This document shows, one piece after another, positions 22,067 to 33,192 of a DNA stretch of 64,000 nt. The notes beneath the pieces are model-generated. The model was not told the origin of the DNA. It saw only the letters and a program-made list of their open reading frames with translations, and did not search any database. A program made the position numbers and the translations under genes. Every line of letters starts with the position of its first letter. Within the stretch, counting starts at the first letter, position 1. Source of the DNA: Colletotrichum lupini (Eukaryota; Ascomycota; Sordariomycetes; Glomerellales; Glomerellaceae); contig NC_064677.1 of NCBI RefSeq assembly GCF_023278565.1, positions 186,001-250,000 of the forward strand. The letters run 5' to 3'.

Positions 22067-25028
22067 CCGTGAGTTGATGCCGTACTTCAGGCTGGAGCAA
22101 CGGGATCTCACGCGTTGTCACGCGGAGGTGTCACGAAGGTGTCACGGAGGAACTTGGCACTAAGAACGGTGGCTGTTTCCAGAATCCACGCTTTCTCATC
22201 AATGGTCCCAAAGACACACACGGACGTCGACCTGCTTTGAGCAGATGTCGGGGTCGACACAGGTTCCAGGCCTTTCCAAGAGAAGTCTTCCGAGTTTCTT
22301 GGCAAAGCATGCGCGTCCTGCGATGGACTTTGGGCCAAATGGCCGTTTGTGTCGTCAAAAGGGACGGAAGGTGCAGAGGCACGTTGACGGGGCCCGCCAA
22401 TTTGGATCAGGGCGATGATGTAAAACCTTAACGGGACGTGGCCTGAATATAGTGGTGGAGTGGTAGAGGCTACCCATAGGCGGGTTCATGCGACAAGCCA
22501 AGTAATTACAGGGACCTCCCGCGGACCGCCTCCTGGAACGTCTATTGTTAGCGAGGATCCATAAACCCCGTCTTCGGCATCCAGCTTATGAATGAAGAAC
22601 ACCCGACGGGATATCCCATCAACTGCAAATACGTACTGTTTTGGTTTTCATCTTGGGTGAGTCAGTATGTGAAGGCATTTCTGTCTTTCATCTTCAATTT
22701 GAAGAAATGCTATGCGCCAAGGTTTATGGACCATAGTGAACCCGCCTTAGAAGATGAAACTTGCTTACACGTAAAATCAAGACTACACATCGTTGTCGAA
22801 GGGGAGTTGAGCGGTGAAGCTTCAGACATATGATGCTTGCTCTAGCATTGACATACTACATAACTGGGGATCAAATCCTACCGATAGCGGTTGGCTGTCA
22901 GTTTAATGTGAGATACCTTATTGATATGTTGACAACAAGCTACTCTTTCAGTTAACAACCACCCTACGACAAAATTTCGGCTATTGCAGGTATCAAGAAT
23001 GAACACAGAAACTTCTACCACAGATTTAAAGATATGGATGGGGTTCCATCATGAATATGTCATTGGTGAAAGCACTGATGTCCTGGTAAAGATTAAAATA
23101 GAGCCTCGGACAGCCTAAAGACTGGCTGCCGTGGCGTCGTCAGCAGCTATCCGCAGGGAAATCCTCAATCACGCACCCAGAGTTCTGATAACATCTGCAA
23201 GCTAGAAAGCTTTATGACGGTGTGATTTCAATGGGCTTTCTGCAATCAGGGGCTTTGTTCCAGCTGATTGCAGACGGTTTTTTATATCCGCTTGGCAATA
23301 CGTTACACGTAAGCTTCCTGAAAGCAGACTCCCCAGGAGGGCAGCCGTCAACGTCATTTAATACGACACATCAGTCACAATACGAACAATCTCCCAGAAG
23401 ACAGCGGCATCGAATTTCACCAATATTCAACCTCTTGAAGCTTGCAGCTTGTGAGCAAGTGATGATTTACGATTTAAGAGTTTCTTTCGAATAAATGTTC
23501 CAGAGATGTGGGTTTTGTGAGGTTAAGTCAGGTTTTTATCGTTGTTACAATTACCTAGGTAAATATATCGTGGAATATTTGCGTTAGTCAATGGGAACGC
23601 CTACAGCTGATGCTATACTACGAACTGCCCTAGTCATCATCTCTACCTCGGCTGTTGCCCCGGGAAGTGTTCCACGATCAAGACAACGTCAATGTTAATA
23701 ACTTGTTGTCGCAAGAAATGTTCATCGAAATTCCACAATAACTGATATTCGAGGAGAACACAAGCTCAGAGCACCTAATGCTCCTTGATAGAGACTCACT
23801 ATCCCATCGACTGCTACAAGGCGACAGTACAATGGTCTCCAGCTTTTCTCTAAATTCTCTAAGATATGAATTTTTTAATTTGCGGATATAGTGGAAATAA
23901 ATCGGAATAACGCCTGATTAGTTCTTCCCCCGCACTCGGATGTACTGTCGCCTTGCAGCAGTCGATGGGATATGTCTATGATATTTCGGGAGGTGGTGCA
24001 AACATACTGAGGTCACAAAGATTACAGGCGTACTGAACGTGGTCGTAGAATCTCGATTCATGAATACGCAGAGGCTTCAGCTATAAGGAAATCTACCGCG
24101 GAAAATGACTCTCACCCGAGGAACCGATTGACTCTTAACCTTTACCGTCAATTGCCGGGCCTGTAAAGTAGGCATACGCGTACAACACAGAAACTAGGCC
24201 TGGTGGAATCTCTGTGTACCCCTAGCTCCCGAGATCAAGGTTGGTTAGGTGCTCCTGGCATGTCGGTGGCTATGACGCGAGACACGGCTGGACCACCGAG
24301 GGCGCGATAACGTCCGCAATGCAAACGTCCACGTTGAATATTTCTGGCTACTCACCCGAGACAAATTGAATCGGTAGAGACTAGCAACGCCACAAAGGGA
24401 ACCGCCGACGGGTTGCTAATCCATAATCCATTAATCCACATAGACCCCCCCCACATTGCATTACGCTTGATTTTATCTTTAACCCTTGGCCTAATTACCC
24501 CTTAAAAGGTCCGAACCATTCGGAAAGGAGAGGGTGATTTGATTGAGGTCTCTGTGATTCGCCGGCCGTTTCCCCGCAAAGTAGCAGCGTCGCACTAAGA
24601 TCTGCCCTCCGCCGCCCAAGCTCCCACATACCGGGGCTTGGCATCCGACTACAGCCTCAATCCCTCCGGTAGACGGTGCGTGACTGCAAGTCGATGTGAA
24701 AACCCATGCGTTGGACCGAGGACTGATGACGAGTCACTCATACGTACGCAGTTTGCAAAAGATTGCGATGTTGTTGTTTGCCCTTGTTGTGTGATTCGGA
24801 GGCGTGAACGATCAAGCGTGACGATATCTTGTTCCCTCCCGGAGATGGCATACATAAAGACGTTGAGCCATGGCAAAATTCAACAGTTCTTGTTTCTTTT
24901 CTCACCACCATCAGTCATTCTAGGCACTTCTCCTTCACTTCTTCACTTGAGCAAGACCTTGAGAAATTACATTCTTTTTTCACTTCACTTTCGCTATTTT
25001 CAACTTTGACATCTCGATTCAACAAAAA
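22067..25028. other. 3.0 kb gene-free region
   Basis: Between the AAA ATPase start and the intradiol dioxygenase start I see no gene. Open frames near 22,108-22,400 end in stops immediately upstream of the ATPase exon 1 and cannot be joined in phase. The one structured element is a long inverted repeat at 23,800-23,972, listed separately. The last about 150 bp before 25,029 are rich in TTTTC/TTCAC pyrimidine runs, as is usual upstream of highly expressed fungal genes. Confidence 0.5.
23800..23972. repeat. Inverted repeat, 32-bp arms, 109-bp spacer
   Basis: The arms are 23800-23831 and 23941-23972. They match as inverted copies at 31 of 32 positions (one A/G difference). The AT-rich spacer has no coding potential. 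It could be a MITE-like remnant with terminal inverted repeats or the template of a hairpin RNA. I see no clear target-site duplication next to the arms. Confidence 0.8.
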
Positions 25029-26331
25029 ATGGTTACCGTTTCCCGCCTCGCGTTGGCGGCCATCGCCCTCACCGGTGTTACTGCGCACCCAGGAGAGAAG
25101 CATGATCCTCACGTCCATAAGCGCGAGATGGCCCTGCGCCGATCTGTTGCCGCCAGCACCCGCCGGGCTCTCGACGCCTGTGCCGGCTCGGCTGCCGACA
25201 TCGCCCTCAAGCAGCGTGCTATCCAACGTCGCGAGGCCAAGCTCAAGGAGCTCCGCGCCAAGAGAGCCATTTCTGCGACTGGTGAGATTCCACGGGAAAA
25301 TCTTTCAAAATTCCTGGCTGACATGTGATTCTTTAGCTCCGATCCGCCGCCGTGCTGAGAGTGACTTGACCACCTGGGCAGCTGTCGACCACAAGTCTTC
25401 CGCTGGATACATTCTCGATACCGACCCTGCCACTCTCTTCGCCCAGAACACCACCTGCGTCGTCGTTCCCGAGACCACGATTGGTCCCTACTGGGTTGCC
25501 GGCGAGTTGATTCGCAGCGAGATGACTGATGGACAGTCCGGCGTGCCTCTGCATCTCGACGTCCAATTTGTCGACGTCTCCACCTGCACGGGTGTGCCCG
25601 AGATCCTGATCGACGCTTGGCACTGCAATGCGACGGGTGTGTACTCTGGTGTCTCTGCCGCCGGCCAGGGCGGTCTGAACTCGACCTTCGGCCGCGGCGT
25701 GCAGCAGACCGACGACGATGGAGTTGTCCAGTTCGATACCATGTTCCCGGGCCACTACACCGGCCGTGCTACCCACATCCACGTCAAGACGACGACGGGC
25801 GCCACTGTCCTGGACAACGACACCTACGTCGACGGCGTGACTAACCACGTCGGCCAGCTTTTCTTGGACCAGACCCTCATCTCGGAAGTCGAGGCTGTCG
25901 CGCCTTACAACACCAACACGCAGGAGCTGACTCTCAACTCTGGTGACAGCATCGCCTTTGGTGAAGCGACTGCGGACTACGACCCCTTTGTCCAGTACGT
26001 CCTGCTCGGTGACGACATCTCCGAGGGTGTCTTGGCCTGGATCACCGTTGGATACAACACCACCGCCGACTACTCCAGCTCTGCTAGCGCCGCTGCCCAC
26101 TACTACGCCGACGGTGGTGTCGATACCTCTTCCGGAAACGGCGGCGGTGGCCCCGGAGGTGCCGGTGGTCCTCCCAGCGGTACTTTCCCCAGCGGTGCCG
26201 GTCCCAGTGGTGCTCCCCCGAGTGGTGCTGCTTCTGGCGTTCCCCCTGCTACCTCTGCTACTTCTGCTGCCGCTTCCACCACCACCACCGCTGCTTCCAA
26301 GGGTGGCTGTGCGCGCAAGCGTCACTTGTAA
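25029..26331 (+). CDS. Secreted intradiol ring-cleavage dioxygenase
   Basis: Exons 25029-25281 and 25337-26331 with a 55-bp intron (GTGAGA...TTTAG) encode 415 residues. A signal peptide (MVTVSRLALAAIALTGVTA) is followed by a basic pro-like segment (about 20-90). The catalytic domain begins at TTIGPYWVAGELIRSEMTDG. The non-haem Fe(III) ligands of the family can be placed: Y187 (CNATGVYSG), Y225 (FPGHYTGR), H231 and H233 (ATHIHV), with R228 in the usual place. Intradiol dioxygenases cleave catechols between the hydroxyls; the secreted fungal type acts on plant-, lignin- or polyphenol-derived catechols. The tail after about 340 is Gly/Pro/Ser/Thr-rich and likely O-glycosylated. The ATG at 25029 gives the signal peptide and follows an AACAAAAA context. 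Confidence 0.95.
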
Positions 26332-26812
26332 AACTTGGTGTGAAGAATGGAGTCTCAAAAGGTGGCGAGTGACTCTGTCGGCGATATCATATTGGTGCCT
26401 GCCGTCAAGGGACGTTGAAAGAGTCATTCGAGGGTTGATGCGGATTGATGGTCATTGCTTTCTGAAAGTTGAGTTTTGGCGAGAATGTTTGTTTGTACTT
26501 TACCAGTAAGATGGAGGAAAAGGCGGCAGAGATCAGAATGAATCTTGCCTGACGCCGTCCTGTTTGATTTATCGAATCGATTGAATGTGAGTTCTCTAGC
26601 ATTGGAAAAGCCTACAATCAGCTTTGAATAACAAACGGCTACACTATCCAAACATTTGACTTTTCGCTTCCAAAGTTCCGAGTTCCTCATTAATCATCTT
26701 GAAGTACATGTGTGGTTGAAGGGGAGTTGTGAAAGACAGCAATATCCGTGCTCGTACTTTCCGTTCCATGGATGCTTGGCTCACTCGCGCTGGTGGCCAT
26801 CGTAGACATTGT
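26332..26812. other. Convergent 3' intergenic region
   Basis: About 480 bp between the stop of the intradiol dioxygenase and the proposed stop of the minus-strand regulator. It is partly AT-rich and consistent with two 3' untranslated regions. The regulator may extend into it if its last exon is wrong. Confidence 0.35.
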
Positions 26813-29223
26813 TCAGCTATCGCGATACTGACGCACGAACTCATGCAGTTGCACAAGGGAATCGTGTCCAACTTTCTGCATGTACGCAGAACTCTTGTCT
26901 CCCGAGATGGAGACGTGAACGAGCTTTCTTGCTATCCAGCACAGCTCGCTATTGTACCGGATCATGCCCGCTTTTTCGAAAACGGCGGGCTCCATGCGAC
27001 CCCTGATCGTGTCCCACATGACTTCCCACCTGGAAACGGCACGCAATAGGGCTGGTGCGCACGCAGGTAAGACTCCCATGAGATTGGCCGATGCCAACAT
27101 ACCGTTAAGTGCTATTGTCATCAGATCCGTCCACTTCTTGCGTATGCTTGAACCCAAACGAGGCAAAGGGGCCGAACATACCGAAAATTAACAATTGTAG
27201 GTCGGATCCGCTGATATCTTGGAACGGGAAGCTCCCCATGCCGACCCAGTTCTCAGCCATCAGCGCGTCGGTGCATTGTTTGACGGAACAAATCCGCCTA
27301 GAACCGTCGGCCCCGAGAGCGTTGGCCGCTTCATAGTACTCCGCCGCGTCTTTAGCATCCCAAAGTTCCAAGGGGCTTGGCAGATCACAAGTCAGCTCTG
27401 CAGGCGTCATCGATGGCGGCGTATTGAACATGCCGCATTGCTGCCAGTCTCCTAACGCCGTCCAAATGGCGAGTCTGCACACCTGTCAGCAACGATGTGT
27501 CTACTGAGGGGGAAGAAAAGGCTAACCTGATTTTTGACTCATTGCGCACGAATTCTTCATATTGGAATATGGGAGCATGTTTGGTCTGTGCTAGACCGAG
27601 AACCCGTACGGCCGATACAAGCTGCGGGAGTCGCTGGGTTCTGTTCTTCCGCCGCGATGCTACGTCGTTTCGGAAGAACTGAACAGAGTGGATCATGAGG
27701 GCTGCCTGTAGTGTCTCTTCAAGCTCATGGGTGAACTCTGGCGCTGAGCCTGGGGGCATCAGACGCTCAAGGCAGCGAAAAATGTATTCCTCGGCAAGCG
27801 TGAGATAGCCACGGGCTGCGAGGGCATCGTCGCTTGGGGGTGATCTCAGAGACCCAGAGAGTCCAACGGCCAAGAGCAGCTGTTTGGTTGTATAGTCACT
27901 GCCAAAGTCTGGCCGATGAACGATGGGAAAGTGGAGGTGACTGACTCGGAAGTAGGTCGCAGCAAATTGGCACAGATTGCCTGCCGAGAACACCGAGTTT
28001 GCCGTGTCAAGATCAAAGGTGCCGTCATACCATTGATTTGTGGCAACCAGAGTATGATGAAGTTCTTGCAATCCCGAGATTATTTCGGCTGATCGCGGTT
28101 CTAGGCTTTCAGGCACAAGAAACGACATCCTAGTGTTGGATAGTATGTTTTCTGACAAGACGTCCAAGGAATTGAAGTCTATCAGCTCGGGAGCGAATGT
28201 TGATGCAAACCCATAAGGGAGGAACGTGAAGTCATCATCGATCAGCATGTTTGGAGGGTATTGCGTGGGCACATGCATGTCCTTCATTGTTGTATCGATT
28301 CCATCGCCCTCGGTTCTCGCAGCTGCTTCACTGGCGAGGAACTCGAGTATGTTCTCCGAGTTGGGATTTGTCAGACCGAGAAGGAAAGCGACTGTGATTT
28401 TGGTGCGGTCCTTGTCATTATCCGGTGTGCCTACCGCGGTTGTGGCCAATGATGAGGACGGTGTGGATGAGGATGCATCTGTGATCACGGATGTGCTCTC
28501 TTCCAACCGGTGATATGTGCATTGGAGCTTGCGAGAGACGCATCGCACGCAGGGATCAGAAGTATCGCATGACTGCTTGCTGTGAAAGCAGGCGTCGCAT
28601 GCGCGGGGTTTCTGGCCGCGCTTGAGATTTGGAACGGTTTCTTGGTCTTGTTTCTTGGGGCAGTGGATTGTGTGCTTACGGCACACATCTCTGTCACGCT
28701 TTAGTGTGATTTTCGGCATGGATGTGCGCAAGATGATACGAACCGTCTGGCGAACGCCTTTTCGCAGTACAGGCACTTGTACCTAGCGGATTCCACGTCT
28801 GCGAGGTTGTGAGTACCGAGGTCAAAAGAAAAATCCCGAAGAAGTCAATCAAACGCTAAAATGTAGCTCGGGCTGGTTGGTATACTACGCAAAAGCTTGA
28901 TTGAGATGAGGCAAGGTGAATCCTGTCACGTTGAATGCTGGAACGAACTGACAATACATTGATAACGACAACCGATAAATCCGGGCAGTCATCACTGTCA
29001 GGCGGGAAGTAGGCGAGATCGCCCGGAACAGAACAGGCTGTAGTCCCAAAGGGGCAAAATGTTGACACAAAAGAAGAAATACGGAAAGGATGAAAAAAAC
29101 GAAGAGAGGAAACAAGGAGACTGACTACCTACGCGTGGATTCGTGCCGGCGTAGATGAGCACTTCTTTGATACTGCTTCCCGCAAATAGCACATGTATGG
29201 CCACCGGTTGAAGGAGCGGCCAT
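26813..29223 (-). CDS. C2H2 + Zn2Cys6 transcription factor
   Basis: Exons: 29223-29133, 28798-28744, 28690-27527, 27474-27182 and, less certainly, 27072-26813. The first intron is 334 bp, the others 53, 52 and about 109 bp; this model has 620 residues. Two zinc fingers are assembled across introns: C11, C14, H27, H31 (TCAICGKQY...LRRHESTH) and C39, C42, H55, C59 (KCLYCEKAFARRDVCRKH). A Zn2Cys6 cluster follows: C80, C83, C90, C96, C99, C106 (ACDACFHSKQSC...CVRC). The middle region (YFRVSHLHFPIVHRPDFG onward) is the fungal-specific TF domain. This is a nuclear sequence-specific regulator with unknown targets. If the 109-bp intron (27181-27073) is not real, the frame stops at 27105 and the protein has 559 residues. 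Confidence 0.82.
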
Positions 29224-30116
29224 GGCGGGTCCGGCTGTCTACCGGCGGCGTAGTTGAAGAATCCCAGTAGTGATAGCGGCGGGCTATTCGAATTGGGCTT
29301 AGGATTCTCAGTAATCAGGTCGCGTTGGTTGGCAGTGGGCTTGGATGAACGACAGAGAATGTGAAGATGGTGGGTTTAAGCCGATGAACGCGTTCGGAAT
29401 GACGCGGGATGGCAGGATGGGGACCCACAAGGCCGCGACAAGGGGCTTGAGGGCAGTCTGTATGTATGTATCTATGCGACCGGAGAAATCCCACCCCCGG
29501 GATCTCGGTGAGCCCCGGTTGTCCCGCCCTGAGGTCAGGTGGAATCACTATCCCGATTGGGACAGAACCCTTGCTGTCGCAGCCCCACAATCCACCTTAG
29601 TGGATCCCTTGGCGAATCACAGCGTCTTCGGTCTTGGCACAAAATAAAGGGAAAGAGGCTACTCCCCCAACTCCAATCTGCATTTCGACCTCTTCCTTCC
29701 TCAACTTCTCACCATCATCAACGTCAACTGCAGCACCCGGAAACCCCCGCAATATGAATTTTCTCCTACAACCATAGTACCATAGCCATATGTATCAAGT
29801 GAAACAAGTCACTTCATCAGTAGCACCTTTTGCACCAGGAACCTCTTTAAGATACCACACCCTGCACCCACTTTGCGGCTACCGCAATATAATGCATCGA
29901 TGGGGGGTTTCCGTGATTCGAATACCGTATAAAATGACCAATCTTCTTGATGTTTGACGCATTACTCTCGGCCTCCGGTGGCCTGTTATAATGTCCGAGG
30001 CTGCGCTCTTTCTTGCAAATGATTGAATTGACCTATCTGATACCTACCCTTCTGCCTTGCTCAGCTTTCCCTCTGCTCGATGATCGATTTTGATCGACAC
30101 TATCGAGTCGTATAAG
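29224..30116. promoter_or_regulatory. Divergent intergenic region, regulator / complex I PSST
   Basis: About 0.9 kb between the two ATGs contains both promoters. The PSST-proximal end is rich in CTTC/CCTT pyrimidine tracts. No additional gene was found. Confidence 0.4.
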
Positions 30117-30979
30117 ATGTCCAGCCTTTGTAAGTCCGTTCTATCTTCAATACCTCCTCGAGCTCTCGGGGTCCTCGGCCGTCAACGGCCACTTCTCACG
30201 CACACGCATGGTCTCAATACCATGGCTCACCATCTCACTAGCTGTTTTGCGGTATCATCCGCTGAGACTGGCACCTCGAGCACAAGTTTATGCCCTTCAT
30301 CTTTCATCTACATCATCTATACTTGGACCTCAGCATCATCGCCATCAGAACCATGCGAGATCACACTCTACGAAAACTAGCATCGTGCCACAGAACACTC
30401 TCCCCTTTGACAGCCAAATCATCAAACCACCATCCAACGCCGTCGAACATGTGTTGTAAGTCCATCAGAACATCACGTCTCGACACTCCCATCTCGACAC
30501 TCCCATCACTGGCTAACAGCAATAACAGAACGACCTTGGATAGCATCGTCAATTGGGCCCGCCAGGGTTCCTTCTGGCCCTTGACCTTTGGTCTAGCCTG
30601 CTGCGGTATAGAGATGATGCATGTATCCATGCCCCGCTACGACCAGGATCGTCTCGGCATCATCTTCCGCGCCTCACCTCGACAAGCTGATGTTATGATC
30701 GTTGCTGGCACGGTCACGAACAAGATGGCACCTGCTGTTCGACAATGCTACGACCAGATGCCCGACCCGAAATGGGTCATCAGCATGGGCAGTTGTGCGA
30801 ATGGAGGTGGTTATTACCACTACAGCTACTCAGTCGTCAGGGGAGTGGATCGGATTGTACCCGTCGACATCTACGTGCCCGGATGCCCACCCACTGCAGA
30901 GGCTCTACTACATGGCGTGTTTCTCTTACAGGCAAAGCAGAGAAGGACGAAGATCACGAGAATGTGGTATCGGAAGTAG
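30117..30979 (+). CDS. nuo-19.3: NADH:ubiquinone oxidoreductase PSST subunit (NDUFS7, nuo-19.3)
   Basis: Three exons: 30117-30129 (only 13 nt), 30242-30455 and 30529-30979, with introns of 112 and 73 bp; 225 residues, the length known for the fungal subunit. A mitochondrial presequence rich in Arg/Ser/His is followed by [20 protein letters not shown], joined across intron 2. The N2 iron-sulfur cluster ligands are present: tandem cysteines in [10 protein letters not shown], then GSCANGGG and [11 protein letters not shown]. The protein sits at the junction of the peripheral and membrane arms of complex I and helps form the quinone site. Exon 1 and its acceptor at 30241 were chosen because they keep the frame and give a plausible presequence; the acceptor at 30280 is an alternative. 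The conserved core is certain. Confidence 0.93.
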
Positions 30980-31705
30980 GCTTATGGCTAATGTCATGTC
31001 CTTTGCAGTGTAGTACATGTATACCATCCCTGTTCCTCTCTCGATCGCAACCTCCCCTTCTCTCATGTCAGCCATCGTGCTGGCTTGTTGGATCTGTCTT
31101 TCATTTGTCCTGCCTAGCAGAATCCAGTACGCATTTGATCACAGTCTGGAGCGATTCAGACTTTTACTTCGCACAATTTCTTAGACCCAACTTGAAGCCT
31201 TGCACCTTTGCTGCGCAACATGGAACTGAGTCCCGGCCAAGATATTAGATCGTCAATCCATGATGAGGCTGACAATCATCCTCAACTAGCAACGGGAATC
31301 GAAGGCAGAGTGATCACCCGGCCTTATATCACCCGACCTGCTGTCAGCTTACTTGCACTCTGATTGCCAAGACGCTTCGCAGGCCGTCCCCCACACTACG
31401 CGCACAACCAATTGCCCGACGTTGCACATTTTGACTCCTGTCAGCATAACGGTTTCCCCCAACTGCCTGATTGAGCTAAGGCTATTTCTCGTAGAGACTG
31501 CAAACTAAGCTGATTTGACTGCGCCGCTGCATTGCGTCTGGCAATGAATTCCACCTCTGCACCGAGAGGGGTTCGCGAAGCAAAAGCTGTATGCCAAGAA
31601 CGACGCCCATATCAGAAAATATATTTAAATCCTCCAATATCGCATCAGGGAATAATGATCTTGCTCAGTGTATTGAACGGCTTCACTGCGCCATCGACCG
31701 CCAAC
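30980..31705. other. Intergenic region
   Basis: About 0.73 kb between the PSST stop and the esterase start. It should hold the PSST 3' end and the esterase promoter. The frame upstream of 31706 is open back to 31532, but that extension would hide the signal peptide, so I do not use it. Confidence 0.4.
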
Positions 31706-32877
31706 ATGAAGGTTCAAACCCCCAGAGCCCTGGCGATTTGGTTCTGCGTGTCGCTCGCATGTACGGCCCTCGGAGAACCACTCCCTGATCCTACGGGAGG
31801 GCACAACGTCGGCGCTCAGCGTTTCGTCGTCCCCTTCTTGGAAGATAATGATGTCGTGTGGCCGAACGGTGTTTCGACTGAGTACCTCGTCACGCTGTAC
31901 TATCCTACCGAAGACGAGAAGCCTTGCCCAAAGCCGTACCTCGAACCCGAGCTTGCCAAATTATACACCGACCTGTGGAGCTACAATATTTCTCACTTGA
32001 CGTCAACGCTGAGATGGAACGCGACTTATCTGAATGAAGAGAGCGGCCCAACACTTCTTTTCGGACCTGGCGGTTGGGGTGTTCCGACGGATGGCGACTA
32101 CATAATCATCTCGGAACTGATATCACATGGTAAGCTCGCGATCCCTCAATGTGTCGCTGCTCAGAACTCCAGACTAACTTTGCATCATCTGAAGGATATG
32201 TCGTTGCTGCGTTTGATCACGTTTATGAGCAGCCTTTTTTGCGGTACCCCAATCGCACGGGCGTCTACGGACTGCCACCGAATTTCAGCAATTATTCCCT
32301 TGCCTGGGTAGAGGACTTGCATGCCGTCAGGGTCAGACAGCAGCTGCACTTCATCGACTACTTCCCCTCACTCGTGGCAAGGCTTGAAGCTCCCTTTAGG
32401 ACCACCGATTTAGGCACATTCGGGATATCGTTAGGAGGCTCTGCCGCTCTCACCGTAGCTCTCGAGAGCGATGCAGTAGCAGCCGCTATAAACGTCGACG
32501 GTGCCAACTGGGGTCGATTGAACAGCACATCCGACTCGGATCTCAAGAAACCCTCGATGATTCTAGGCTTTCAGGGCCACAACGCGAATTCGGACCGCAC
32601 CTGGAACAACTACCGAGCCTGGCAGACTGGCTGGTGGCGTCTGTTCTCGGTGGATGGAAGTTTGCATCCTGACTGGTCTGACCTGGGGTTCTGGAAGACT
32701 TTCGGCACGACACGTACACAGGGGCCAATTGACGGGAGGAGAATGGTCCATATCTCAAGGACGTTCATTCGGGCCTTTTTTGACGACATCTTGCGTCATA
32801 ATGACCAGCCTCTTTTGGACAGCCCTTCTGAAGACTTCACTGAAGTGCATTGGGACGAAGTTCACAATGGACCATGA
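31706..32877 (+). CDS. Secreted PAF-acetylhydrolase-like alpha/beta hydrolase
   Basis: Exons 31706-32129 and 32195-32877 with a 65-bp intron (GTAAGC, branch GACTAAC, CTGAAG) encode 368 residues. The start at 31706 gives a signal peptide (ALAIWFCVSLACTALGEPL). The lipase/esterase core includes GPTLLFGPGGWG, GYVVAAFDHVYEQP, then the nucleophile elbow GISLGGSAA with Ser220, and INVDGANWG with the likely catalytic Asp243. A histidine near the C-terminus (SRTF/EVHWDEVHN region) would complete the triad. The pattern fits the plasma-type platelet-activating-factor acetylhydrolase family, which removes short acyl chains from phospholipids. In fungi the real substrate is unknown. Several NxS/T glycosylation sites support secretion. 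Confidence 0.88.
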
Positions 32878-33192
32878 ATCCAGTGGGTTTTCAAACTGTA
32901 CATGAAAAGATTGATAATGAATACACCCACCGAGGTTTTGCATTAGAAGACGTATCGATTGTCAGCGAAGGGCATCATAGCTCTCCAGCCTTTTGCCAGC
33001 ATGATTGCGAATATCAGCATACACAGCGATTTAGCTTTGGTCTTAGGGATTGCCTTGGCAAAAGCAAACGGATAGTCTTGGGCTTATCGGAGATGTGTCG
33101 ATTTCGAATTTCAATCTTGCTTGGGCAGAGATGCACACAATTCCTGCCCTCATACATTTACTATTAAGACTTAGAGAGGAATACACCCATGC
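32878..33192. other. Short convergent intergenic region
   Basis: A 315-bp stretch between the esterase stop and the GH43 stop. It is consistent with two 3' untranslated regions. Nothing else was seen. Confidence 0.4.

Noticed and set aside
22108..22400. Possible upstream exons of the AAA ATPase gene
   Set aside because: Both frames end in stops before the ATPase exon 1 and no splice pair joins them in phase.
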